From the NCBI GenBank assembly GCA_964500225.1, contig CAZCOA010000056.1, positions 1 to 15,467 of the forward strand: DNA of 15,467 bases. The letters are read 5' to 3'. The position numbers were made by a program, and so were the translations under genes. Source of the DNA: JAAYDY01 sp964500225 (GTDB lineage: Bacteria; Planctomycetota; Phycisphaerae; FEN-1346; JAACEH01). The notes below the pieces were generated by a model, which was given only the letters and a program-made list of their open reading frames with translations, was not told the DNA's origin and did not search any database. Numbering within the stretch: the first letter of the stretch is position 1; each line of letters opens with the position of its first letter. This document shows, one piece after another, positions 6,596 to 13,886 of this stretch.

Positions 6596-6611
6596 TGGTA
6601 CGGGCTTTGCA
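6596..6611 (+). promoter_or_regulatory. Sigma-54 (RpoN) promoter of the flagellar operon
   Basis: The 16-mer TGGTACGGGCTTTGCA matches the sigma-54 consensus TGGCACG-N4-TTGCA with one mismatch (T for C). The invariant GG is at 6597-6598 and GC at 6609-6610 with exactly 10 nt between. An A-run follows. The predicted transcription start is about 6622, giving a leader of about 29 nt before flgB. A gene for a sigma-54 activator of the FleR class ends 128 bp upstream, which makes regulatory logic and position agree. Confidence 0.88.
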
Positions 6612-6650
6612 AAATGCCCTTAGGGGTTCTGCGCTTCGGAGAGCGTGACG

Positions 6651-7091
6651 GTGGCGAGTTGGTTGGCAGGCATTCTCAACGGTGGTCGGTTGGCTGTGGC
6701 CCAGCAGGTGGCCCAGTTCGCCGAGGCCCGCCACAGCATCCTGGCGGACAACATCGCCAACATCGACACGCCCTTCTACAAGGTGCGCGATTTGCCGGTG
6801 GCCGAGTTTCAGGAGATGCTCGGCAAGGCCATCCGTCAGGCCCGTGAGACGGGCGGCCCGCTGAGGCTCGAAAGCACGGCCAACATCGAGGTCAGTCGCC
6901 GTGGGGACAGCCTGGAGCTGAAGCCTGTCGAGCGCGAGGACGCCAATCTCCTGTTCCACGACGGCAACAACCGAAGCATCGAGCAGGAAATGAGCGAGTT
7001 GGCGAAGAACGCGTTGATGCACCGCACGGCGATCGAGATTCTCCGGGGCCAGTTCAACGCCCTGGAAACCGCCATCCGTGGCAAGTTCTAG
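6651..7091 (+). CDS. flgB: Flagellar proximal rod protein FlgB
   Basis: FlgB is the proximal rod subunit placed between the MS-ring/FliE base and the rest of the rod, exported by the flagellar type III system. The 146-residue product shows the conserved N-terminal rod motif RHSILADNIANIDTPFYKVRD (27-47). It ends with the C-terminal heptad helix common to axial proteins (SELAKNALMHRTAIEILRGQ, near 115-134). Length is typical (about 130-150). The GTG at 6651 is chosen because CGGAGAG (6637-6643) is well spaced; an in-frame GTG at 6645 lies only about 3 nt from GGAG. It is the first gene after the sigma-54 promoter, and flgC follows after 9 nt. Confidence 0.95.
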   Translation: MASWLAGILNGGRLAVAQQVAQFAEARHSILADNIANIDTPFYKVRDLPVAEFQEMLGKAIRQARETGGPLRLESTANIEVSRRGDSLELKPVEREDANLLFHDGNNRSIEQEMSELAKNALMHRTAIEILRGQFNALETAIRGKF

Positions 7092-7100
7092 GAGTAAGCG

Positions 7101-7502
7101 ATGTTTCAGACCTTCGACATCAGCACCAGCGGCATGCAGGCCCAGCGGATTCGCATGACGGCCATCGCGTCGAACCTGGCCAACGTCAACACGACGCGCA
7201 ATGCCGCCGGCGAGTTGCAGCCGTACCGTCGCCTCATCACCGTGTTCGAGCAGGGCGCCCAGGGCCCCGACACTCCCGGCGTCCGCGTGTCGGCCATCGT
7301 CCAGCAGCAGGGGCCCTTGCGGCGCGTCGAGGCGCCTCATCATCCCGACGCCGGGCCCGACGGCTACGTCTCGTTTCCGAACGTGGACACGGCCACCGAA
7401 ATGATTGACGCCATCGAGGCCTCCAGGGCCTTCGAGGCGAACGTGACGGCCTTCGAGGCCACCAAGAGCATGTTGACCAACGCCTTGAGGATTCTGGCGT
7501 GA
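7101..7502 (+). CDS. flgC: Flagellar proximal rod protein FlgC
   Basis: FlgC is the second proximal rod subunit. The 133-residue protein carries the N-terminal axial motif (ISTSGMQAQRIRMTAIASNL at 7-26, then ANVNTTRN). The FlgC-type middle, GPDGYVSFPNVDTATEM (85-101), follows. The C-terminal helix EASRAFEANVTAFEATKSML (106-125) polymerises in the rod. Length and motif order match the family. AGGAG (7090-7094) lies 6 nt before the ATG and overlaps the flgB stop codon, suggesting coupled translation. A 63-bp gap with a hairpin separates it from fliE. Confidence 0.96.
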   Translation: MFQTFDISTSGMQAQRIRMTAIASNLANVNTTRNAAGELQPYRRLITVFEQGAQGPDTPGVRVSAIVQQQGPLRRVEAPHHPDAGPDGYVSFPNVDTATEMIDAIEASRAFEANVTAFEATKSMLTNALRILA

Positions 7503-7513
7503 TAACGTCTGAC

Positions 7514-7543
7514 GCCGGCCCCGCGCGGAGCGCGGCGACCGGC
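7514..7543 (+). other. Intercistronic hairpin flgC-fliE
   Basis: CCGCGC (7521-7526) pairs with GCGCGG (7530-7535) around a GGA loop. Outer arms GCCGG (7514-7518) and CCGGC (7539-7543) extend the structure past a small internal loop. No U-tract follows, so a terminator is unlikely. Its form resembles the next gap's hairpin, and it could affect mRNA processing or the balance of rod and ring subunits. Confidence 0.5.
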
Positions 7544-7565
7544 CGTCGCGACAGGGAAGTCTGAC

Positions 7566-7880
7566 ATGGCAAACGAAATCAACGGGAATTTCCAGATCGG
7601 CCAGCGGCTCCTTCAGGACGCCCAGAAGATCGGCTCCCGCCAGCCGGCGGCCGAGGGGGCTCCCTCGTTCAAGGACATGCTCGTCAAAAATCTGGAAGAG
7701 GTGCAGCGGCTTCAGCAGGATGCCGACGTGGCTTTCGAGCGGTTGGCCACCGGCCAGACCAGCAACGTCACCGAGGTCCTGTCGGCTGTACAGAAAGCCG
7801 ACCTGGCTTTCAAGACTCTGATGCAGATACGCAACAAGCTGGTGGATGCCTGGGACGAAATCCGCAATATGCGCATCTGA
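7566..7880 (+). CDS. fliE: Flagellar hook-basal body complex protein FliE
   Basis: FliE joins the MS ring to the rod and is the first axial protein exported. The 104-residue product has the standard length. It shows the FliE signature of SFKDML (34-39), a helical middle with EVQRLQQDADVAFERLATGQ (45-64), and the conserved C-terminal helix KADLAFKTLMQIRNKLVDAW (78-97) that packs in the rod core. GGGAAG lies about 7 nt before the ATG. It occupies the usual slot between flgC and fliF, with hairpins in both flanking gaps. Confidence 0.95.
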   Translation: MANEINGNFQIGQRLLQDAQKIGSRQPAAEGAPSFKDMLVKNLEEVQRLQQDADVAFERLATGQTSNVTEVLSAVQKADLAFKTLMQIRNKLVDAWDEIRNMRI

Positions 7881-7902
7881 GTCTGACTGGGTGAGCGGCA
7901 AC

Positions 7903-7923
7903 CCGGCCGCGGAGTGCGGCCGG
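7903..7923 (+). other. Intercistronic hairpin fliE-fliF
   Basis: CCGGCCGC (7903-7910) pairs perfectly with GCGGCCGG (7916-7923) around GGAGT, an 8-bp stem of G-C pairs only. It lies between the fliE stop and the fliF Shine-Dalgarno (GGGAG, 7941-7945). No U-tract follows. It may mark an RNA-stability or processing point separating low-copy FliE from the abundant ring protein FliF. Confidence 0.55.
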
Positions 7924-7953
7924 ACAACGTAACGAGAACCGGGAGACGGCACG

Positions 7954-9558
7954 ATGGAGTTCCTGCAACAGAAATTCGAGCAGCTCAAAGCCACGTGGCT
8001 TGGCCTGACCCACAGCGGCCGCCTGGCCCTGGTCATGGTTGTTCTGCTCGTGGCAGCCGTTCTGGTCATGGTCGCCCAGAACGCCGGAACGCCCGACCTG
8101 TCGCCGTTGCCGGTCCAGTTCGCCGCCGACGAGATCGCCCCGGCCGTCGATGTCCTCCGGGCCAAGCAAATCCGGTATGAGGTCCGCGGCAACCAGATCC
8201 TCGTTCCGCCGGACATGCGGCCCATGGCCCTGGGCATGCTCGCCACCAGCGAGGCCATCTCCAGCGATAGCGATATCGACGTCGAGCAACTGTTCAGCGG
8301 CGGCAGCATGTGGACGCCCAACGAGGAACGCGACCGCCAGTGGAAGTTCTTCCGCAAACGCGAACTCGAAAAATGGATCGCCGGCCTGCCGGGCGTCCGC
8401 CGCGCCAGCGTGAACATCAACTACGGCACCAGCGGTACCATCGGCCGAGTGCCGCAAGGCGTCTCCGCTTCCGTGGCCGTCGATACCAGTCACGCGCAGC
8501 CGCTGGCCTACGTCACCGCCGCGACGATCGCCCACTGGGTCGCCCGCGCCACCAACGGCCTGACGGTCGATAAGGTCACGGTCATCGACCGGACCCACGG
8601 ACGTCATTTCAACATCGACCATGACGGCGCCGCCTCCAGTGCCGTGCTCCGCGTCCAGCAGGAGTACGAAAAGCACTACGAGGAATGCCTCCGCAATGGT
8701 CTGGCCCCGTTCATCCCCGGCGTGGTCGTCGGCGTCAGCGTTACCGTCAGCGCCCACCCCGAAAAGATCGTCAAGCACGAGCCCGACAAGGACAAGGTCA
8801 TCACCGGCAGCATGAAGGAACGCTCGCGCCAGGTGACGGGCGGATCCGGCGGCGGCGAACCCGGCGTCGTCAGCAATACCGGCGTCGGCGTCAGCGGCGC
8901 GGCCTCCACGGTCGGGTTCGAGAAGTCCTCGGAAGAAAATCTCGGCGACCCGCTCGACTGGGGACGCCTCGACACCGTCATCGACAAGGCGCCCGGCGCC
9001 CTGGAGCAGGTCAAGGCCACCGTCAGCGTGCCTCGCAGCTACTTCGTCAACATCCTCCAGATGCGAGGCGAGGCCACTGACGGCAAGGTCGATGAAGCCA
9101 AGCTCGCGGCCGTCATGAGCACCGAGCTCGACAAGGTCCGCAAGCAGGCCGAGACTCTGATCGGGTCCGTTGCCGGCTCGGCGGTCAGCGTGGATTGGTT
9201 CTACGACGTGGCCGACACGGCCGACGATGCGGCCGAAGGGCCCGCCGGCAGCGCCCTTCTTCAGGCCGCCATGCAGTACGGCCCCTCGGTCGCCCTGGGT
9301 GTCCTGGCGATGTTGGCCCTCCTGATGGTCTACAAGGTCATCAGCAAACTCCAGCCCGTGCAGGTCCCCGCCGAGCCCAAGGCCGCCGAGGAGCGCGTCG
9401 GCGAGGCCGGCCTGACGCTCGACAGCATCCTCGAAGGCGTCGAACTCGAGGCCGAAACGATCCGCACCAGCAAGATGCAGGATCAGATTAGCAACATGAT
9501 CCGCGAGGATCCCGAGGGGGTTGCGGGGTTGATGAAGCGCTGGATTGCCAAGGAGTAA
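7954..9558 (+). CDS. fliF: Flagellar MS-ring protein FliF
   Basis: FliF builds the MS ring in the inner membrane, the platform for the rod, export gate and C ring. The 534-residue protein has two membrane segments, about 24-41 (LALVMVVLLVAAVLVMVA) and 445-462 (VALGVLAMLALLMVYKV). The periplasmic part between them contains ring-building motifs, including a secretin/SctJ-like region near 50-215 and a Gly/Ser-rich loop near 290-320. The cytoplasmic tail after 465 ends in MQDQISNMIREDPEGVAGLM, the helix that docks FliG. Length is close to the usual 530-570. GGAG (7942-7945) precedes the ATG by 8 nt, and the stop codon lies only 3 nt before fliG. Confidence 0.96.
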   Translation: MEFLQQKFEQLKATWLGLTHSGRLALVMVVLLVAAVLVMVAQNAGTPDLSPLPVQFAADEIAPAVDVLRAKQIRYEVRGNQILVPPDMRPMALGMLATSEAISSDSDIDVEQLFSGGSMWTPNEERDRQWKFFRKRELEKWIAGLPGVRRASVNINYGTSGTIGRVPQGVSASVAVDTSHAQPLAYVTAATIAHWVARATNGLTVDKVTVIDRTHGRHFNIDHDGAASSAVLRVQQEYEKHYEECLRNGLAPFIPGVVVGVSVTVSAHPEKIVKHEPDKDKVITGSMKERSRQVTGGSGGGEPGVVSNTGVGVSGAASTVGFEKSSEENLGDPLDWGRLDTVIDKAPGALEQVKATVSVPRSYFVNILQMRGEATDGKVDEAKLAAVMSTELDKVRKQAETLIGSVAGSAVSVDWFYDVADTADDAAEGPAGSALLQAAMQYGPSVALGVLAMLALLMVYKVISKLQPVQVPAEPKAAEERVGEAGLTLDSILEGVELEAETIRTSKMQDQISNMIREDPEGVAGLMKRWIAKE

Positions 9559-9561
9559 ACG

Positions 9562-10575
9562 GTGGCGACGGAAACAACCTACAGCAATGCTCGCAAGGCG
9601 GCGATCCTTCTGGTCAGCATCGAGGAGGACCTGGCCGCACTGATCTTGTCCAAGATGGACAAGGAACAGATCGAGATCGTTACGCGCGAGATCGCCAAGC
9701 TTCGCAACATCAGCCAGAAGGAACGCGACGCCGTGGTCGAGGAGTTCTACCACGTGGCCCTGGCCCGCGGCGTCATGGACAGCGGCGGCCCGAACGCCGC
9801 CCGCAGCATCCTCGAGAAGTCCTTCTCGAAGGAAGAGGCCAGCGCCATCATGCAGTCGATCGAGAAGTCCATGCAGGCCACTCCCTTCGCGTTCCTCCAG
9901 CGGGCCGAGAGCGGCAACCTCCTGACCTTCATCCAGGGTGAGCACCCGCAGACCATCGCCCTCATCCTGTCGCACCTGCCGAGCAACCAGGCGGCCGAGA
10001 TTCTCAGCGGCCTGCCGTCGAAGACGCAGATCGAGGTCGTCCGGCGCGTGGCCAACATGGAGCAGACCAGCCCCGAGGTGATCGCCCAGGTCGAGAAGGC
10101 TCTCGAAAGCCGCCTCAGCGCCATCGTGTCCCAGAAGCTCGAAAAGGCCGGAGGCATCGAGGCCGTGGCCGAGATCCTTAACCTCGCCGACCGCGCCACC
10201 GAGAAGAGCATCATGGAAAGCCTCGACGAGGACGACCCCGAACTGGTCGAGCAGATTCGTCGCCTGATGTTCGTCTTCGAGGACATCATCCTCGTCAACG
10301 ACAAGGGCATCCAGGCCGTCCTCAAGGAGATCGAGAACGAAACCTTGGCCCTGGCCCTGAAGACCGCCAGCGAGGAGCTCAAGGAAAAGATCTTCAAGAA
10401 TATGTCCGAGCGCGCCGTGACGCTCATCAAGGAAGACATGCAGTACATGGGCCCGGTCCGCGTTGCCGACGTCGAGGCCGCGCAGCAGAAGATCGTCGAT
10501 GTGGTCCGCCGCCTCGAGGACGCCGGCGAAATCATCATCTCCGGCCGCGGCGGAGAGGAGGAGCTCGTTGTCTAG
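9562..10575 (+). CDS. fliG: Flagellar motor switch protein FliG
   Basis: FliG couples the MS ring to the C ring and carries the torque surface facing the stator. The 337-residue protein contains the EHPQ motif (127-130), the flexible MFVF hinge (236-239) and the C-terminal torque helix. Aligned by eye to the E. coli charged set K264, R281, D288, D289 and R297, it has K267, R284, E291, D292 and R300. All charges are kept, with one Asp-to-Glu change, so it should be a working rotor protein. The GTG start has AGGAG 6 nt upstream, within the end of fliF. Its last 8 nt overlap fliH. The GGEEELVV tail carries the fliH Shine-Dalgarno. Confidence 0.97.
   Translation: MATETTYSNARKAAILLVSIEEDLAALILSKMDKEQIEIVTREIAKLRNISQKERDAVVEEFYHVALARGVMDSGGPNAARSILEKSFSKEEASAIMQSIEKSMQATPFAFLQRAESGNLLTFIQGEHPQTIALILSHLPSNQAAEILSGLPSKTQIEVVRRVANMEQTSPEVIAQVEKALESRLSAIVSQKLEKAGGIEAVAEILNLADRATEKSIMESLDEDDPELVEQIRRLMFVFEDIILVNDKGIQAVLKEIENETLALALKTASEELKEKIFKNMSERAVTLIKEDMQYMGPVRVADVEAAQQKIVDVVRRLEDAGEIIISGRGGEEELVV
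10556..10561 (+). promoter_or_regulatory. Perfect Shine-Dalgarno fixing a TTG start of fliH
   Basis: AGGAGG lies inside the last codons of fliG, exactly 6 nt before TTG at 10568. It is the best ribosome binding site in the neighbourhood. No ATG or GTG in the fliH frame nearby has a comparable signal, so it argues for the rare TTG start. Confidence 0.8.
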
Positions 10576-11329
10576 CGTCGCCACCCATCGTGTCGCCGCC
10601 GAGCAGAAGGTCCAGGGACCAGTGCCCCTGAACCTGCGCGACATGGAACAGCTTGCCGGCGAGACCGTCGATCGGGCTCGCGCCAAGGCGCGCGAAATCC
10701 TTACCGAAGCCGTCGCCAGGGCCAAGGAGATGGAACAGGTGGCCATGGCACGCGGCGAAAAAGCCGGCTACGACGCCGGATTCGCCAAGGGCTACGAGGC
10801 CGGAAAGGTCGAGGCTCTGGCCGCCGAAACCCGACGCATCCAGGAGGCCACCGCTACCGTCAACGAGGCCCTCCTGGAGGTCCTCCGCGCCATCGAGACG
10901 CATCGCAACGAACTGTTGGCCGAGGCCCGCCAGGATCTGCTCCTGCTGGCCATCGCCATGGCCGAACGCATCTGCCGTGTCAAGTTGGCCGCCGACGACG
11001 AGTATGTGCGACCCCTGCTGGAAGAGGTCATCGACCACGCCGGCACCAGCGGCCGCCTGGTCCTTCGCATTCATCCGCTCGATGCCGACGCCGCCAGGGC
11101 TTTTCTCGGCACGCTCCATGCCGCCATGGCCGGCGGCGACGCCTCCCCGGTCACCCTCGTTCCCGACGAGAGCGTCACTCGCGGCGGCTGCGTGGCCGAA
11201 CGCGTCAACGGCAAGGTCGATGCCCAGGTCGAGACTCAGATCCAACGCATCGCCGCCGAACTCATCGGCGTCGAGTGTCCGCTTGCCGCCGGTTCAGCGG
11301 CCGCCGAGGCCACAGGAGGCAACTCATGA
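10568..11329 (+). CDS. fliH: Flagellar export ATPase regulator FliH
   Basis: FliH dimers bind the ATPase FliI and anchor it to the C ring and export gate. The 253-residue product has the family's helical N-terminal half with a glycine repeat: G63, G67, G71, G75 and G79 at every fourth residue (GYDAGFAKGYEAG). These GxxxG repeats are characteristic of FliH. The C-terminal half (about 120-235) matches the FliH/SctL domain with LLLLAIAMAERICRVKL and later LVPDESVTRGGC. The TTG at 10568 is chosen for its perfect Shine-Dalgarno. The same frame is open upstream inside fliG but lacks FliH-like sequence there. It overlaps fliG by 8 nt and fliI by 4 nt (ATGA), so translation of the three is probably coupled. 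Confidence 0.92.
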   Translation: MSSVATHRVAAEQKVQGPVPLNLRDMEQLAGETVDRARAKAREILTEAVARAKEMEQVAMARGEKAGYDAGFAKGYEAGKVEALAAETRRIQEATATVNEALLEVLRAIETHRNELLAEARQDLLLLAIAMAERICRVKLAADDEYVRPLLEEVIDHAGTSGRLVLRIHPLDADAARAFLGTLHAAMAGGDASPVTLVPDESVTRGGCVAERVNGKVDAQVETQIQRIAAELIGVECPLAAGSAAAEATGGNS

Positions 11330-12705
11330 GCAGCCTCATGGCCAACCTTGCTCAGGACGTCCGGCGCATCAGCCCGCTCGGCATCGAGGGCCGCGTCTTG
11401 GAAGTGGTCGGTCTGTCGATCATCGTCGAGCACTTCCCTGTGGCCGTCGGCAGCCGCTGCACGGTCCGCGCCCGCGCGACGCAGCACGAAGTGCGCTGCG
11501 AGGTGGTCGGCTTCCGCGACAATCGGACCTTGCTGATGGCTCTGGACGAGATGGACGGCGTCAGCCGCGGCGACGTGGTCCGCCTGACCAGCCGCCGCCA
11601 GACCATCGGCGTGGGCGACGAGATGCTCGGCCGCGTCATTAACGGTCTCGGCGAGGCCATCGACGGCCGCGGCCCGATTCGCTGCACGCTCCGCCGTCCC
11701 ATCGAGGCCCGCGCCCTGGGCGCCCTCAGCCGCCAGCGCATCGACCAGCCCATCGGCACGGGCATCCGCGCCATCGACGCGTGTCTGACGTGCGGCCGCG
11801 GGCAGAGGGTCGGCATCTTCTCCGGCGCCGGAGTCGGCAAGAGCGTCCTGCTGGGCATGATGGCCCGCTACACCAGCGCCGCCGTCAACGTCATCTGTCT
11901 GGCCGGCGAACGCGGCCGCGAGGTCCGCGACTTCCTCGAACGCGACCTCGGCCCCGACGGCCTGCGCAAGTCCGTCGTGGTCGTCTCCACCAATGACGAG
12001 CCGCCCCTGATGAAGATCAAGGCCGGTCTGGTTGCCCACACTCTGGCCGAGCACTTCCGCGACGAGGGCCGCGACGTGCTCCTGGTGCTCGACAGCGTGA
12101 CGCGGCTGGCCATGGCCCAGCGGCAGGTCGGCCTCAGTGCCGGCGAGCCGCCCACCGCCAAGGGCTATCCGCCGAGCGTCTTCTCCCTGCTGCCGCGACT
12201 GCTCGAACGTGCCGGCCGAGGCGAACGGGGCAGTATCACCGGATTCTATACCATTCTCGTCGAAGGCGACGACATGAGCGACCCTGTCGCCGACGCGGTC
12301 CGAAGCATCCTCGACGGCCACCTCGTCTTGAGCCGGCGGCTGGCCAACCAAGGGCACTATCCGGCTATCGACGTTACCCAGAGCATCAGCCGTCTGATGA
12401 CCGACCTGGTCGATCCGAAGCACCTCGAGGCGGCTCGCTGGCTGGTCCGGCTGCTGGCCGCCTACAACGAGGTCGAGGACCTCGTCAACATCGGAGCTTA
12501 CAGCCCCGGGGCGAACCCCGACGTGGACCTCGCCGTGGCGTCGCGACAGGACGTGCTCGGCTTCCTGCGGCAGGGTATTCAAGAAGCCGTACGGTACGAC
12601 GAAGCGCGCAACGGACTCGACGCTCTCGTACGAAAACTCGAACAGTCGCGCAAAACGATTCTAGCCAAGCGAACGGCCCAGGCTGCCGTTGCCGCAAAAG
12701 CATAG
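11326..12705 (+). CDS. fliI: Flagellum-specific ATP synthase/export ATPase FliI
   Basis: FliI is the hexameric ATPase that unloads and unfolds export substrates at the flagellar type III gate. The 459-residue product has an N-terminal beta barrel (about 10-90), the nucleotide-binding core and a C-terminal helical part. Walker A is GAGVGKS (167-173), the catalytic region is GERGRE (194-199), and Walker B is LLVLDS (252-257) followed by VTRLAMAQRQVGLSAGEPP, a strong FliI/SctN signature. Length is typical (430-460). ATG at 11326 overlaps the fliH stop as ATGA and has AGGAGG 6 nt upstream, ruling out an extension into fliH. All catalytic motifs are intact. Confidence 0.97.
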   Translation: MSSLMANLAQDVRRISPLGIEGRVLEVVGLSIIVEHFPVAVGSRCTVRARATQHEVRCEVVGFRDNRTLLMALDEMDGVSRGDVVRLTSRRQTIGVGDEMLGRVINGLGEAIDGRGPIRCTLRRPIEARALGALSRQRIDQPIGTGIRAIDACLTCGRGQRVGIFSGAGVGKSVLLGMMARYTSAAVNVICLAGERGREVRDFLERDLGPDGLRKSVVVVSTNDEPPLMKIKAGLVAHTLAEHFRDEGRDVLLVLDSVTRLAMAQRQVGLSAGEPPTAKGYPPSVFSLLPRLLERAGRGERGSITGFYTILVEGDDMSDPVADAVRSILDGHLVLSRRLANQGHYPAIDVTQSISRLMTDLVDPKHLEAARWLVRLLAAYNEVEDLVNIGAYSPGANPDVDLAVASRQDVLGFLRQGIQEAVRYDEARNGLDALVRKLEQSRKTILAKRTAQAAVAAKA

Positions 12706-12726
12706 GCGTGAAAGGGCACTGACCCT

Positions 12727-13179
12727 ATGGCCAAGTTTCGTCTCCAACCGGTTCTGAAGCTGAGGAAGTACCGCGAGCAACTGCGCCAGCGCGATCTGGC
12801 CATCGCCATCGGCGAAGAGCAGCAGCGCAAGGACGCCGTCCTGCATCTGGCCGACCTGCGGCGCCGGCAGACCGACATTTTCCGCAGCCAGCAGCAGGCC
12901 GGTCCGCTCGACATGCAGGCGGTCGTTGCCCAGCGACAGTACCTGGGGCTCCTCAGCCGCGAGATCAGCTTCCGCTTGCGCGGCGTCGCCCAGGCCGAAC
13001 GCGAGACCGCGCGCCGACGCGGCGACATGACTGAAGCCATGCGGGACCGCAAGGCTATCGAGATTCTTGAAGACCGGTTCCGTGAGCGGCTCCGCCGCGA
13101 CGAGGACCGACGTGACATGGCTGAGCTTGACGAGGCGAGCCTGCGGATCGTCGCCGCGGGCCACAAGGCAGAGGCGTGA
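12727..13179 (+). CDS. fliJ: Flagellar export protein FliJ
   Basis: FliJ is the coiled-coil stalk of the export ATPase, comparable to the gamma subunit of F1, and it escorts chaperones to the gate. The 150-residue protein is almost entirely helical and charged. It starts with the family-typical FRLQPVLKLRKYREQLRQRD (4-23) and continues as two long antiparallel coils without prolines after residue 62. The length equals that of known FliJ proteins. Sequence conservation is naturally low, so position after fliI is part of the argument. The Shine-Dalgarno is weaker (AAAGGG, 10 nt before ATG). The next gene follows after 10 nt. Confidence 0.9.
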   Translation: MAKFRLQPVLKLRKYREQLRQRDLAIAIGEEQQRKDAVLHLADLRRRQTDIFRSQQQAGPLDMQAVVAQRQYLGLLSREISFRLRGVAQAERETARRRGDMTEAMRDRKAIEILEDRFRERLRRDEDRRDMAELDEASLRIVAAGHKAEA

Positions 13180-13189
13180 GGTGTCGGCG

Positions 13190-13858
13190 ATGAATCGTCA
13201 TCACGGTGGCACCGTTATCAACATCCTGGCCACGCTGATGATGCTGGAGATTGCCGCTGCGGCGGCTCTTGCCGGCTATGTGATCCTCACTCAGCGCGTC
13301 AGTCGCGACCACCTGTGGCTCGCTCGCAAAGTATTTCAGGGGGATATCACCGCCGAGACTCTGACCGACGCCGAGCGATGGCGCGAGCACTTGGTACAGC
13401 AGGCTGCCAAGGAGAAGGAGGCCGTCTCGGGCGATGCCGCCGCCCGCAAGCTTCTGGTCACGCAGATGCAGACCGAGGCCTCGCGCCTGGGATTGCAGTG
13501 GCAGCTCGACCAGCTCAAGACGCGAGAGGACCTGCTCGCCGTGAAGATGCAGGAACTCGAACAGAAACGCCAGGCCCTGGAGACGCTCGAGAAACGCGTG
13601 GACGAGAAGCAGCGCATGCTCCAGAACGCGTCAGGCAACGAGGCCTTTCAGAAGATGGCGCGAATCCTCGACAACATGAAACCGGCTGAACTCAAAAGGA
13701 TGCTGCTCGCACTGGACGACGGCACGGTCGTGGACTTTCTCAGAAACTACGACCCGCGCAAGGCCGGCAAGCTGTACACCGAATTCCAGACGCCGCAGGA
13801 ACTCGAAACGTACCGCCGCTGGATGGAGATGCTCAAGAGCGGCCAGGTCGCCATGTGA
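13190..13858 (+). CDS. MotE/YlxF-family membrane protein
   Basis: This 222-residue protein has a membrane segment at about 9-34, a coiled coil at about 62-145 (LEQKRQALETLEKRVDEKQR near 122-141), and a C-terminal MgtE-N-like domain (152-205: FQKMARILDNMKPAELKRML, then FLRNYDPRKAGKLYTEF). That architecture and the slot between fliJ and fliK fit the MotE/YlxF/FlbB group. In rhizobia MotE is a periplasmic chaperone of MotC; in spirochetes FlbB organises the periplasmic collar and stators. The role here is probably stator-related or basal-body scaffolding at the periplasmic face. ATG at 13190 has GAGG 8 nt upstream. An in-frame GTG at 13181 and longer extensions into fliJ lack support, because the membrane segment should start the protein. 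Confidence 0.8.
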   Translation: MNRHHGGTVINILATLMMLEIAAAAALAGYVILTQRVSRDHLWLARKVFQGDITAETLTDAERWREHLVQQAAKEKEAVSGDAAARKLLVTQMQTEASRLGLQWQLDQLKTREDLLAVKMQELEQKRQALETLEKRVDEKQRMLQNASGNEAFQKMARILDNMKPAELKRMLLALDDGTVVDFLRNYDPRKAGKLYTEFQTPQELETYRRWMEMLKSGQVAM

Positions 13859-13886
13859 CGGGCTGCAAACGGAAGGGAAGGCAACC

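Noticed and set aside
7810..10746. A 978-codon open frame on the - strand opposite fliE to fliH
   Set aside because: It lies antisense to four well-recognised flagellar genes, has Leu/Asp/Gly/Val-rich low-complexity composition and no known domain. It is a by-product of GC-rich codon use on the + strand.
11275..11325. N-terminal extension of FliI into fliH
   Set aside because: ATG at 11326 has AGGAGG 6 nt upstream and forms the ATGA overlap. The upstream residues do not resemble FliI.
13067..13189. N-terminal extension of the MotE-like protein into fliJ
   Set aside because: The extra residues are Arg/Ser/Thr-rich shadow translation of fliJ. The membrane segment and Shine-Dalgarno point to 13190.
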